Origin: an uncultured Lachnospiraceae bacterium
Lineage (GTDB): Bacteria > Bacillota > Clostridia > Lachnospirales > Lachnospiraceae
Reading direction: 5' to 3'
DNA: 23,496 nucleotides
Assembly (NCBI GenBank): GCA_900557385.1
Contig: USSP01000003.1
Span: 1-23,496 of the forward strand
How positions within the stretch are numbered: the stretch's first letter is position 1; every line of letters begins with the position of its first letter. The notes beneath the pieces were generated by a model that worked only from the letters and a program-made list of their open reading frames with translations, did not search any database and had not been told where the DNA came from. Of the stretch, positions 1-8,936 are shown piece after piece. Position numbers and translations under genes: made by a program.

Positions 1-2007
1 GAACCGTCCACAAATTCGTCTGCAGACACAGCGGATTCGGAGACAAAAGAATTGGACATCCATGTAAAGACCATGGATGTGGGACAATATAATACCATTA
101 ACCTGCAAAAAGCGCTTGCAGAGAGCATGAAGGAAGTGCTGGACACAGGAAATCCGGCACCGGAACAGCTGCAGGAGCAATCCATTGCCGAAGAGAGCCG
201 GCCGCAACAGCAGGAACAGCTCCCGGAAGAAGAGAAGGAACCGTTCGATCAGACCGACCCTACACCTCAGGTTGCGGCGGAGACACAGGAAGAACCTTCG
301 CGTCGGAAAATTGACCCGGATGCAGAAGAAATTTTCTTTGAGGATCGCACCGGAACCATAGAACCGATTCCGGAGATGCCGAAGGAACCGGAAAGAGTTG
401 CCCCTACCGCGGCAGATCTGGTTATGCAGGCTATGAAACGCGACTGGACGGGGGAACTTCCCACGGAGGAAGTCAACCGTGTACAGGTAGATGGTGAAAA
501 CCGGATAGAAGAGACGGCTTCCACACAGCCGGAGCCAGCCCAGATAAACACACCGACCGTGGTTTTGCCTACGGTAGAGGTGAAGCGCCAGATGGAACCG
601 GAGAAATCCCAGTTTGATAATATACTGTCCCAGGAATATGACGGTCAGATCAGCCTGGTGGTGCCGGATTCCGAAAAAATTGAAAAGCAGATCACCGGTC
701 AGATGAGCATTGAAGATATTATGGCCGAGTGGGAGCGCATGAAGAAGGAAAACGAACAGAAACGAGCAGAAGATGTTCGTCGTCATGTGCTGGAGCAGAC
801 CGGTAATTTATTCAAGGATTTTGAAATTTCCAGTAAGAGCGGCCTGTTGGAACAGCTGGATGGAGAAAGCGGCACGGCTTCTGTCGTTCTTCCCGGTACG
901 AAGGAACTGCCAAGCAGTCTGGAAACACTGGAAGATAGCGGCGAGGAAGAAGAGGAAGAAGACATCCGGGAAGAGGATGCACCGGAACAGCCTGAAACAG
1001 AAGACACTCCGGAAGAGGAAGAACCCACAGAAATTGTAGAAATCGAGGAAAACGAGGAAGAAGCCGAAGAAGCTGAAGAAACCGTAGAACCGGAGGAACT
1101 TGTTGAAGCCGAAGAAAACGACGAGCTGGAAGAACCGGAAGAAACCGATGAATCGGAAGAAAGCGACGAGCCCACAGAAACCGTAGAACCGGAAGAAATC
1201 GACGAACCGGACGAAACTGCAGAAGCAGAAGAAGCCGAGGAGGCAGAACAGACCGAGGCACGGGCACTGACGGACGAAGAGCGGGATCTGTTTGGTCAGT
1301 TTATCCAGAGTAAGCATTCCCGCAGACAAATTGTTAATGCCCTGGACAATATCAGTCTGGCAGCGTATACCGGAAATATTATTGTTACCGGTGATGCCGG
1401 AGTGGGAACCATGACCCTTGCGAAAAACCTCATTCGCGAGGTACAGATGACAGATCATAATTTCTCAGGACATGTGGCCAAAATTACAGCCTCTGCACTG
1501 AACAAGAAGGATATTCCTTCTACCTTTGCCAAACTCAGTAATGGCGCACTGATTATCCAGAGTGCAGGGAACCTGAATAAAGAAACCACAAAGGCTCTTT
1601 ATAAAACTCTCAATAATGAGAATCAGGGAATTATCGTGGTACTGGAGGGTACCAAGAAATCCATGGACCGCATGCTGGAAGAAAATGAAAATCTTCTGGA
1701 ACGCTTTAATGCCCGCATTGATGTGGAAGCCCTGGGGGATGATGCCCTTGTAAGCTTTGGCAGAAAATATGCCCACCAGATGGAATACTCCATTGATGAG
1801 ATGGGAATGCTGGCACTGCATACCCGGATCTCGGATATGCAGACAATGGATCATGCCGTAACGATTTACGAAGTGCGCGATATCATTGACGAAGCGATTG
1901 AGCATGCAGACCGTAAAAATATGAAACACTTCTTTGACATTTTATTCGGAAAACGCTATGACGATGAGGATATGATTGTCCTGCGTGAAAATGACTTTAT
2001 TGCATAA
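1..2007 (+). CDS. Acidic protein with degenerate AAA+-like domain (5' partial)
   Basis: The frame is open from the first base of the window, so the true start lies upstream; the TTG at 52 is probably internal. The visible 668 residues have a Pro/Glu-rich, low-complexity N-terminal half, a very acidic Glu/Asp tract at about residues 311-419 with repeated TVEPEE-type units, and a folded C-terminal domain from about 422. That domain has the layout of a CbxX/CfxQ-type AAA+ module: a P-loop-like GDAGVGTMT at 464-472, a Walker B-like LIIQSA at 517-522, and ERFNARI at 567-573. The P-loop lysine and the Walker B acidic residues are all replaced, so I infer it does not hydrolyse ATP. No signal peptide or membrane segment is seen. 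It ends 25 nt before glgB, so the two are probably co-transcribed. The function is unknown; the AAA+ assignment is moderate. Confidence 0.75.
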   Translation, partial: EPSTNSSADTADSETKELDIHVKTMDVGQYNTINLQKALAESMKEVLDTGNPAPEQLQEQSIAEESRPQQQEQLPEEEKEPFDQTDPTPQVAAETQEEPSRRKIDPDAEEIFFEDRTGTIEPIPEMPKEPERVAPTAADLVMQAMKRDWTGELPTEEVNRVQVDGENRIEETASTQPEPAQINTPTVVLPTVEVKRQMEPEKSQFDNILSQEYDGQISLVVPDSEKIEKQITGQMSIEDIMAEWERMKKENEQKRAEDVRRHVLEQTGNLFKDFEISSKSGLLEQLDGESGTASVVLPGTKELPSSLETLEDSGEEEEEEDIREEDAPEQPETEDTPEEEEPTEIVEIEENEEEAEEAEETVEPEELVEAEENDELEEPEETDESEESDEPTETVEPEEIDEPDETAEAEEAEEAEQTEARALTDEERDLFGQFIQSKHSRRQIVNALDNISLAAYTGNIIVTGDAGVGTMTLAKNLIREVQMTDHNFSGHVAKITASALNKKDIPSTFAKLSNGALIIQSAGNLNKETTKALYKTLNNENQGIIVVLEGTKKSMDRMLEENENLLERFNARIDVEALGDDALVSFGRKYAHQMEYSIDEMGMLALHTRISDMQTMDHAVTIYEVRDIIDEAIEHADRKNMKHFFDILFGKRYDDEDMIVLRENDFIA

Positions 2008-2032
2008 AAAATAACCGGATAGGGGGATTCCC

Positions 2033-3958
2033 ATGGCAACAGGAAAAACAAATCAACCCAATGAAAAACAGGTATTTATCTCAGAGGCAGACCAGTATGT
2101 GTTTGCCCAGGGGACGCATTATGACATCTACAAGAAGCTGGGAGCACATCCTTCCGTGGAAAACGGTGTGGAAGGAATGTTCTTCGGAGTGTGGGCGCCC
2201 AATGCAGCGGCTGTCCATGTGATTGGCAGCTTCAACGGATGGAATGAGGAACAGTATCCCATGACGAAGCTGGGATCCGGCGGCATATACACCTGCTTTA
2301 TTCCGGGTGTCGGAACCGGTGAATTGTACAAGTATCTGATTTATACACCGGATGGACGGAAACTGTACAAGGCCGATCCTTTTGCAAACTATGCGGAGAT
2401 GCGTCCCGGAAATGCTTCCAGAACCACAGATCTGTCTGGCTTTTCCTGGCATGACAGTGCCTGGATGAAAGCCAGAGAGAAGAAAGATATGAAAAAGGAG
2501 CCGTTGGCAATCTATGAATGTCACATTGGTTCTTTCATGAAGCACCCGGATGGCACAGAGGATGGCTTCTATAATTATCGCCAGTTTGCAGACCGCATTG
2601 TGCAGTACTGCAAGGAAATGAAATATACCCATGTAGAACTGATGGGAATTTCGGAGCATCCCTTTGATGGCTCCTGGGGATATCAGGTGACAGGCTATTA
2701 TGCACCTACCTCACGTTATGGAGAACCTAAGGATTTCATGTACCTGGTGGACACCTTACATAAAAACGACATTGGTGTCATTTTGGACTGGGTTCCTGCA
2801 CATTTTGCTACGGATGAGTTTGGACTTGCACAGTTTGACGGAACCTGCATCTTTGAGGATCCGGATCCCAGACGCGGTGAGCATCCTGATTGGGGAACCA
2901 AAATTTTTAATCTTGGCAAAAACGAAGTAAAGAATTTCCTTATCGCCAATGTACTCTACTGGATCCGCGAGTATCATGTGGACGGAATCCGTGTAGATGC
3001 GGTAGCGTCCATGCTTTATCTGGACTATGGAAAAAAGGAAGGTCAGTGGCTGCCTAATAAATACGGCGGGCATGAGAACTTGGAAGCAATTGAATTCTTC
3101 AAACATTTAAACAGCGTGGTTCGTGGCTCCTATCCCGGCTTTATGACCATTGCGGAGGAATCTACCGCATGGCCGAATGTGACCGGCGAGATCGGCACAG
3201 ACAGTCTGGGCTTTACCTTTAAATGGAATATGGGCTGGATGCATGACTTCTGTGAATATATGAAGTTAGATCCGCTGTTCCGCAAGGATAATCATTATGC
3301 CATGACCTTTGCCATGACTTACAATGACAGTGAGAACTATATCCTGCCTCTTTCCCACGACGAAGTGGTACATTTGAAATGCTCCATGGTGAACAAGATG
3401 CCTGGATATCAGGTGGATAAATACGCGAATCTTCGTCTGGGCTATACCTATATGTTTGGCCATAGCGGAAAGAAATTATTGTTTATGGGACAGGATTTCG
3501 GACAGGAACGGGAGTGGAGTGAAGCTCGGGAACTGGATTGGTTTTTGCTGGAGAACCCCTTAAACCGTGGCATGCAGACCTATGTGGGTGAGCTCCTGAA
3601 GCTGTATCATAAGTATTCCTGCCTGTATGAACTGGATAAGGGCTGGCAGGGCTTTGAATGGCTGAATGCCGATGATAAGGATCGCAGCATTTACAGCTTC
3701 TTCCGTAAGAACTCCACCGGTAAAAACAACCTCATGTTTGTGTTGAATATGACGCCGGTTGCCAGAGAAAATTATGTGATTGGAGTACCCCGGAAGAAAA
3801 AATACAAGCTGGTACTCAATAGCGATGATACCCGTTTCGGTGGAAACGGAAACGAGATACCGGCAGAAATTATGGCGAAAGACGGAGAATGCAATTATCG
3901 GGATTATACCATTACTTTTACACTTCCTGCTTATACGGCAGCAGTATTTACCTTTTAA
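2033..3958 (+). CDS. glgB: 1,4-alpha-glucan branching enzyme
   Basis: This cytoplasmic enzyme makes alpha-1,6 branches in glycogen by cutting an alpha-1,4 chain and transferring it. The 641 residues show an N-terminal CBM48-like domain (WAPNAAAVHVIGSFNGWN), a GH13 (beta/alpha)8 barrel and a C-terminal all-beta domain ending in AAVFTF. Catalytic residues line up with the family: nucleophile D322 in DGIRVDAVASMLY, acid/base E375 in MTIAEEST, and transition-state stabiliser D443 in LSHDEVVH. The spacing between them equals that of the E. coli enzyme. Length is normal for a GlgB lacking the extra N-terminal module. The ATG is preceded by AGGGGG. No other glycogen genes are in the window. A terminator-like hairpin follows at 3993-4023. 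Confidence 0.97.
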   Translation: MATGKTNQPNEKQVFISEADQYVFAQGTHYDIYKKLGAHPSVENGVEGMFFGVWAPNAAAVHVIGSFNGWNEEQYPMTKLGSGGIYTCFIPGVGTGELYKYLIYTPDGRKLYKADPFANYAEMRPGNASRTTDLSGFSWHDSAWMKAREKKDMKKEPLAIYECHIGSFMKHPDGTEDGFYNYRQFADRIVQYCKEMKYTHVELMGISEHPFDGSWGYQVTGYYAPTSRYGEPKDFMYLVDTLHKNDIGVILDWVPAHFATDEFGLAQFDGTCIFEDPDPRRGEHPDWGTKIFNLGKNEVKNFLIANVLYWIREYHVDGIRVDAVASMLYLDYGKKEGQWLPNKYGGHENLEAIEFFKHLNSVVRGSYPGFMTIAEESTAWPNVTGEIGTDSLGFTFKWNMGWMHDFCEYMKLDPLFRKDNHYAMTFAMTYNDSENYILPLSHDEVVHLKCSMVNKMPGYQVDKYANLRLGYTYMFGHSGKKLLFMGQDFGQEREWSEARELDWFLLENPLNRGMQTYVGELLKLYHKYSCLYELDKGWQGFEWLNADDKDRSIYSFFRKNSTGKNNLMFVLNMTPVARENYVIGVPRKKKYKLVLNSDDTRFGGNGNEIPAEIMAKDGECNYRDYTITFTLPAYTAAVFTF

Positions 3959-3962
3959 TTGC

Positions 3963-3990
3963 TAAAGAAATGTTTATAAATGACCGAAAT
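3963..3990 (+). promoter_or_regulatory. Candidate sigma-28 (sigma-D) flagellar promoter
   Basis: TAAA at 3963-3966 and CCGAAAT at 3984-3990 are separated by 17 nt. The sigma-28 consensus is TAAA, then about 15-16 nt, then CCGATAT, so the spacing is one base long and the -10 has one mismatch. It faces the 993-residue protein, flagellin and FliS-like genes, which fits a flagellar sigma factor. The predicted start near 3996-3998 falls inside the hairpin at 3993-4023. Not confirmed. Confidence 0.45.
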
Positions 3991-3992
3991 AT

Positions 3993-4026
3993 AAGGTGTA
4001 CATCTTTTAAAGGTGTACACCTTTTT
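3993..4026 (+). terminator. Rho-independent terminator-like hairpin after glgB
   Basis: AAGGTGTACA (3993-4002) pairs perfectly with TGTACACCTT (4014-4023) around an 11-nt loop, and Ts run to 4026. It begins 34 nt after the glgB stop and ends 17 nt before the next ATG. It is probably the glgB terminator, although it also overlaps the start of the flagellar transcript. Confidence 0.65.
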
Positions 4027-4043
4027 AAATAGGAGCGCTTTGG

Positions 4044-7025
4044 ATGATTATACATTTCAATACATCCGGAACAGATTCCGGGAAAGCCGTGACAGCTTAT
4101 GACAAAGGGGATAAAACCGCCCAGTCAACAGCCAGCCGGCAGAGTGAAAAAGTAAATACAGGTTATGCATTAGACATTTCCGGCAAAGTTAGGGATAACG
4201 ACAGGTACAACGTTCACGGACGAACGATGGAAGAAGTTATGCAGAGTGCACAGGCACAGGATGTGACCGTGCAGGAAAATTACATGACGGTGATGTCTAA
4301 TTCTATGTCTGCGGAGGATTTTGCCAAACTTCAGGAGGAAGGTTACTCTGCCAAGGATATGAAACCGGAAGAGTTTGTCTCTATCGTGGATAAGATCAAG
4401 GCAGTGGTGGCGCAGTCGGGGAAAACCGTGGCAGGCTACAATGATGATCTGGATCTGGAGACTTTGGAGCAGATCACAGGCAGCCAGGTCATGGCCCAGG
4501 CATTGCAGCAGGCGTGTCGGGAAAACGATATTCCTCTTACACAGGAAAACGCCAGAGATATTGTGGAAACCTGGGATAAAGCACAGGGACTGGACGGACT
4601 GTCAGAGTCTGTCACCCGCTATCTCATAGATAACGGGGAGACTCCGACGGTAGATCATCTTTATCTTGCAAAATACAGTGTGGCAGCAGCCTCCGTGCCG
4701 GATCCCTATGGGAATGCTTTAAATAATGGGGAAGCCGGGACAGCACAGCTGCAGGAACAGATTGCAGAAATTATTCAGAAAGCCGGTTATGAGGTCAATG
4801 CCGATACTTTGCAGGATGCCCACTGGATGTTGCAGGAAGAACTTCCGCTGACTGCAGAAACCTTTGCCGGCCTAGAACAGCTAAAGGAAATGCAGCTTCC
4901 TCTTTCTCAGGAAGAATTGGTACGGGGAGCGGCAGCCGCAATTGCAGAAGGTGGCAGTGCAGGGGATGCGATTCCCGGCCAGACAGAAAATGTTTACCGG
5001 CAGGCAGTGCGGATTCAGAAAGAGTTTGATGCCCGTACGGCCATTGACGATCTGGAAGCCCGCGCACAGCTGGAAGAGGTACGACTGCTGATGTCTGTGG
5101 AAGCCAACGTGAAATTGCTAAAAAGCGGTTTTGCCATTGAAACAGCTCCCATGGAAGAACTGATTCAGAAGTTAAGAGATACCGTAGTGCAGCTGCAGGA
5201 AGAATATTTTGGCTCACCCCGGGATAAAACGGTGCAGGATGCCGGTCAGGGGACGGAAAGTGTTGCCGGACAGAGAGCACAGCTTTATGACCAGACCATG
5301 GCGCTGCTGGATGGAATGGGAGATGCACCGGCGGCAGTAGCAGGACATTTCCACTTGCAGGATGCGGACTTTACCCTGGAAAATGTGGGGAAGGAAAGTG
5401 ATACGCTCCGCAATCAGTACAAGCAGGCGAGGGAAAGCTACGAAACCCTGATGACCGCTCCCAGAACGGATATGGGGGATTCTATTCGTAAGGCATTCCG
5501 TAATGTGGATGATATTTTGGAGGATTTGCAGTTGCCCTTGAATGAATGTAACCGGAAAGCCGTGCGAATCCTGGGCTATAACAGTATGGATATCACGCCG
5601 GAAAATATCCACAATGTCAAAGCTGTGGAGCAGTCTTTACAGGGTGTCATGCGGCAGATGACCCCGGCAGCCACCTTGCAGATGATCCGGGATGGACAAA
5701 ACCCGCTCACCATGAATGTGGCACAGCTGGACGAATATCTGGCAGGGCAGCAGTCCTTTGATCAAAAACAGGAAAAATACAGCAAATTTCTGTACCAGAT
5801 GGAACAGAATCATGAGATTACCCCAGAAGAAAAGGAATCCTATCTGGGCATTTACCGGTTACTCCGGCAGATCGAGAAGAACGACGGAGCAGCCGTGGGT
5901 GCGTTGGTGGAAAGCGGTATGGAGCTATCCTTCCGTAATCTCCTGACGGAAATCCGTACCGGGAAAAAGGGCAGCGTGGAGGCGAAGATTGATGATAACT
6001 TCGGTGGACTGGATCAGGTGCTTCAGAAGGGTACCCGGATTGACACACAGATACAGACCGCCTTTTACCAGTCGTTAACCAGACAGATTTTGGATGATGT
6101 CACTCCCACGGTAATGGCGCAGTCCCTTTCCGGAAAGCCTGATCCACAGGATGCTACACTGGAGCAATTGGCGGAAACAGTCCGCGCGGTGCAGGAAGAG
6201 CAACAGGATACCCAGTACCGTCGTATCCAGTTGGAGCAGCTTCGGGAGATGACAGCTGACACTCCGGAAAATAAAGCAGCCATGGACTTTTTGGAAGAAA
6301 TGGAAGAACCGGTGACGGCAGCCAATATCCAGGCAGCCGTACAAATGATGAACAGCTCAGATAAATCCATGCAGAGACTTGCGAATTTTGCGGAACAAAC
6401 CGATATAGATTTTGAGATTTTTCTCACCCAACAGTCACAAAATTATGTAAACCATATGGAAGATGCTGAGACAGCATCCCAGGCTGCGGAGGAATTTAGC
6501 ACCGAAGTACGGAAAATTCTGGAACAGGCAGCGGATGAACCCAATCTGGGACAGCTGGATATTCGACAGCTTAGCTTATTACATAAGCAGTTCACGTTGA
6601 CGGCAGGGCTTTCCAGACAGGAATATTTTGAGGTTCCCATGAAATTGGAGAACCGTTATACCAATGTACGGGTACAGATCCGTCATGAAAATTCCGGGGA
6701 GCAGGGAAGCCTGGATATTCGCTTCTCCTCCCAGCAGTATTCCCAGGTACATGCGCGGTTTCGGATGGATGGGGAAGTCGTAGACGGTTATCTTCTTACC
6801 GATTCCGGGGAAAGCGTAGAGGCGTTACAGAAGCTGGCTGACCGCTTTGCACATACGCTGTTGGAACAAGGACAAAAAGCCGGTCGGATAACCGTGACAC
6901 AGGGAGATCCCGACTGCACACAGGATGGAACCGGTAAAGCGGGAAACATACAGAAAAACGCGGTTTCTGACAGGTCGTTATACCACCTGGCACGAACCTT
7001 TTTAGAACAATTGCGTTCGGAATAG
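4044..7025 (+). CDS. Large flagellar-associated protein with FliK-like C-terminal region
   Basis: This 993-residue soluble protein has no signal peptide and no membrane segment. It is rich in Gln, Glu and Ala with long predicted helical stretches, and recalls the clostridial DUF6240 family (from memory, not checked). At about residues 862-955 the pattern changes to beta-strand-like segments followed by a helix (NVRVQIR, GSLDIRFSS, ARFRMDGEVVDGYL, then ALQKLADRFAHTLLEQG). This resembles the C-terminal domain of FliK hook-length proteins, where two strands precede a helix and a short final strand. The start is ATG with AGGAG 8 nt upstream. It is the first gene after a sigma-28-like promoter and sits 34 nt before flagellin. 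A role in flagellar export or length control is inference; the family is not certain. Confidence 0.7.
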   Translation: MIIHFNTSGTDSGKAVTAYDKGDKTAQSTASRQSEKVNTGYALDISGKVRDNDRYNVHGRTMEEVMQSAQAQDVTVQENYMTVMSNSMSAEDFAKLQEEGYSAKDMKPEEFVSIVDKIKAVVAQSGKTVAGYNDDLDLETLEQITGSQVMAQALQQACRENDIPLTQENARDIVETWDKAQGLDGLSESVTRYLIDNGETPTVDHLYLAKYSVAAASVPDPYGNALNNGEAGTAQLQEQIAEIIQKAGYEVNADTLQDAHWMLQEELPLTAETFAGLEQLKEMQLPLSQEELVRGAAAAIAEGGSAGDAIPGQTENVYRQAVRIQKEFDARTAIDDLEARAQLEEVRLLMSVEANVKLLKSGFAIETAPMEELIQKLRDTVVQLQEEYFGSPRDKTVQDAGQGTESVAGQRAQLYDQTMALLDGMGDAPAAVAGHFHLQDADFTLENVGKESDTLRNQYKQARESYETLMTAPRTDMGDSIRKAFRNVDDILEDLQLPLNECNRKAVRILGYNSMDITPENIHNVKAVEQSLQGVMRQMTPAATLQMIRDGQNPLTMNVAQLDEYLAGQQSFDQKQEKYSKFLYQMEQNHEITPEEKESYLGIYRLLRQIEKNDGAAVGALVESGMELSFRNLLTEIRTGKKGSVEAKIDDNFGGLDQVLQKGTRIDTQIQTAFYQSLTRQILDDVTPTVMAQSLSGKPDPQDATLEQLAETVRAVQEEQQDTQYRRIQLEQLREMTADTPENKAAMDFLEEMEEPVTAANIQAAVQMMNSSDKSMQRLANFAEQTDIDFEIFLTQQSQNYVNHMEDAETASQAAEEFSTEVRKILEQAADEPNLGQLDIRQLSLLHKQFTLTAGLSRQEYFEVPMKLENRYTNVRVQIRHENSGEQGSLDIRFSSQQYSQVHARFRMDGEVVDGYLLTDSGESVEALQKLADRFAHTLLEQGQKAGRITVTQGDPDCTQDGTGKAGNIQKNAVSDRSLYHLARTFLEQLRSE

Positions 7026-7059
7026 ACACATAACCGTAAAAGTAAAGGAGCATGATGAT

Positions 7060-8439
7060 ATGGGCAGCATGAAAATTAATTATAACGCGACGGCAATGGT
7101 GACCAACAATTCCCTGACCCGTAATGATATCAATCTTTCCGAATCCACGAAGAAGCTTTCTTCCGGATTGAAGATCAATAACGCAAAGGATAATCCTTCC
7201 GGCCTTGCCATGGCAAAGCGTATGAATCTCCAGCTGAAAGGTTTGGAATTCAGTAAAGATAATTCCAACGAAGGTGTCTCTATTGTGCGGACGGCAGACG
7301 GAGCACTTTCTGAAATTACGGAAATGCTGCAGCGTACCAATGAACTGGCAATTAAGGGTGCGAACGGAACCATGTCGGATAAGGACAGGGAAGCATTGGA
7401 GGCAGAAGTAAAGCAGCTGAAGGATGAAATCCAGAGAATTGCAACAGAAACCCAGTTTAACGGACAGAAGATTCTGGACGGAACCTTTGACTTAAAAGGA
7501 TACAGCGATAAAAGTAACATTGATGTCCTCAGCTATTCCGATGAAGTACTGGCGGGAACCTATGCGATTGAACAGACCACCGATGCGGTTTCCGGACAAA
7601 AAGTGGGGATTTACGTGGAACTGGATGAGAATGGAAATATTGCCGATTATCACAGCGGACAACAGGTAATCCTACATAAAAAGGGTGATCCTGTGCTGGA
7701 TGAGGATGGCAACCAGGCCACGGATGATGCGGGTAATCTTTTGACCTATCCGAATGATGTATGGGGCTGGAATATGGAGGTGACGGTCAATCAGACTCTG
7801 AAAGGCTCTGATCAGACGGAACAAATCAAAATGACCATTGCCAATGTCAAGGATGATGTAATCACCTTAAAGGGAGCAAATGGCTACGAACTGCAGTTGA
7901 AATATTCCAAAGATGGTATTACCAATACCAAGGATGTTCCTAAGCTGGATGCGGATGGACAGGTAGTAAAGGATGAGAACGGTAATACGATTATGGAAAC
8001 CCGTTATCTGCCGGATGAAACCGTGGAAATGAACCTCACCGGAAGCGGTTCCATGCGGATGCAGGTAGGTGCCAATGAAGGACAGGTTATGGAAATCCGG
8101 ATTCCATCCGTGAAGTTGGAAAATCTGCAGATAGATAAGCTGTCACTATCCACAAAGCAGGATTGTCTGGAGGCTATTGATTCCGTATCGGGAGCATTGC
8201 AGTATGTATCCTCTGTGCGCAGCCGCCTCGGAGCCTATGAGAATCGTCTGGAGCACAAAATCAGCTCTATTGAGACCACTTATGAAAATATGACTTCTGC
8301 ATATTCTTCCATTATGGATGTGGACATGGCAGAGGAAATGACCAATTACACCACACAGCAGGTACTGTCCCAGTCCAGTATGGCCATGCTGGCACAGGCA
8401 AATGAGAGACCTTCTCAGGTGCTTCAGCTATTACAATAA
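7060..8439 (+). CDS. hag: Flagellin
   Basis: This is the major filament protein, exported through the flagellar type III apparatus. Its 459 residues have conserved ends and a variable middle. The N-terminal D0/D1 region has KINYNATAM, LSSGLKINNAKDNPSGLAMAKRM and FNGQKILDG; the C-terminal D1/D0 region has VSSVRSRLGAYENRLEHKI and ends MLAQANERPSQVLQLLQ. The TLR5-contact segment keeps the LQR..EL pattern (L90, Q91, R92, E95, L96). The middle, about 150-350, carries Asp/Gly/Asn-rich loops in two similar copies (211-226 and 294-309). The start at 7060 has GGAG 9 nt upstream; the usual flagellin start MKINYN lies three codons later, so M-G-S may be an extension. The fliS-like gene follows 20 nt downstream. 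Confidence 0.95.
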   Translation: MGSMKINYNATAMVTNNSLTRNDINLSESTKKLSSGLKINNAKDNPSGLAMAKRMNLQLKGLEFSKDNSNEGVSIVRTADGALSEITEMLQRTNELAIKGANGTMSDKDREALEAEVKQLKDEIQRIATETQFNGQKILDGTFDLKGYSDKSNIDVLSYSDEVLAGTYAIEQTTDAVSGQKVGIYVELDENGNIADYHSGQQVILHKKGDPVLDEDGNQATDDAGNLLTYPNDVWGWNMEVTVNQTLKGSDQTEQIKMTIANVKDDVITLKGANGYELQLKYSKDGITNTKDVPKLDADGQVVKDENGNTIMETRYLPDETVEMNLTGSGSMRMQVGANEGQVMEIRIPSVKLENLQIDKLSLSTKQDCLEAIDSVSGALQYVSSVRSRLGAYENRLEHKISSIETTYENMTSAYSSIMDVDMAEEMTNYTTQQVLSQSSMAMLAQANERPSQVLQLLQ

Positions 8440-8459
8440 AAGCAGGATGGTGATTGACT

Positions 8460-8936
8460 ATGACAGATGAGAAAAAACAAGCCTATACGGTACGCATAAC
8501 CCAGGCCAATCCTACCCAGCTTTGTGTAATTTTATACGAAATTCTGTTGGATTATCTGGAGGAAGCCCAGGCAGCATATAACCGGGGAGACCGGGCCGCC
8601 TTTCGCATGGCCTTGGACAAAAGCCGGGGAGCCCTCAGTCAGCTGCTGGATTCCGTGCACAGTGGCCATCCGATCAGTGATAACCTGAAAGAATTATATG
8701 CGTTTTCTTTACGGGAGATTGCCAAGGCAGATGCCGGCAACCGTGTAGAGCCGCTGCAGGGAGTGAAGAAATGTATGCAGCAGCTTCACGATGCTTATGC
8801 GGATATCAGTGCAAAGGATACCAGAGGTCAGGTAATGGTCAATGCCCAGACGGTTTATGCAGGACTGACCTATGGCAGGAATGCCCTAAACGAGAACCTG
8901 ACCGACCAGGGGAACCGTCGCGGATTCCGTATCTGA
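8460..8936 (+). CDS. fliS: FliS-like flagellin export chaperone
   Basis: FliS binds the C-terminal end of flagellin in the cytoplasm and prevents early polymerisation. This 158-residue protein is helical and has the family pattern: a Tyr-containing N-terminal segment (QAYTVRITQANPTQLCVILYEILLDYLEEA), a charged turn, then further helices. The sequence is divergent from textbook FliS. I chose ATG 8460 because AGGATGG at 8444-8450 sits 9 nt upstream; the in-frame TTG at 8454 is too close to it. Its position directly behind flagellin supports the call. The last 51 nt overlap the 3' end of the minus-strand DUF2508-type gene, so the two mRNAs would be antisense to each other there. Confidence 0.8.
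   Translation: MTDEKKQAYTVRITQANPTQLCVILYEILLDYLEEAQAAYNRGDRAAFRMALDKSRGALSQLLDSVHSGHPISDNLKELYAFSLREIAKADAGNRVEPLQGVKKCMQQLHDAYADISAKDTRGQVMVNAQTVYAGLTYGRNALNENLTDQGNRRGFRI

Noticed and set aside
52..54. TTG at 52 as the start of the first gene
   Set aside because: The frame is open to base 1 with similar composition and there is no Shine-Dalgarno before 52, so the start is outside the window.
783..1458. Three long minus-strand open frames opposite the acidic tract
   Set aside because: They arise because the Glu codons GAA/GAG read as Ser/Phe/Leu codons on the other strand. Their proteins are low-complexity with no family pattern or Shine-Dalgarno.
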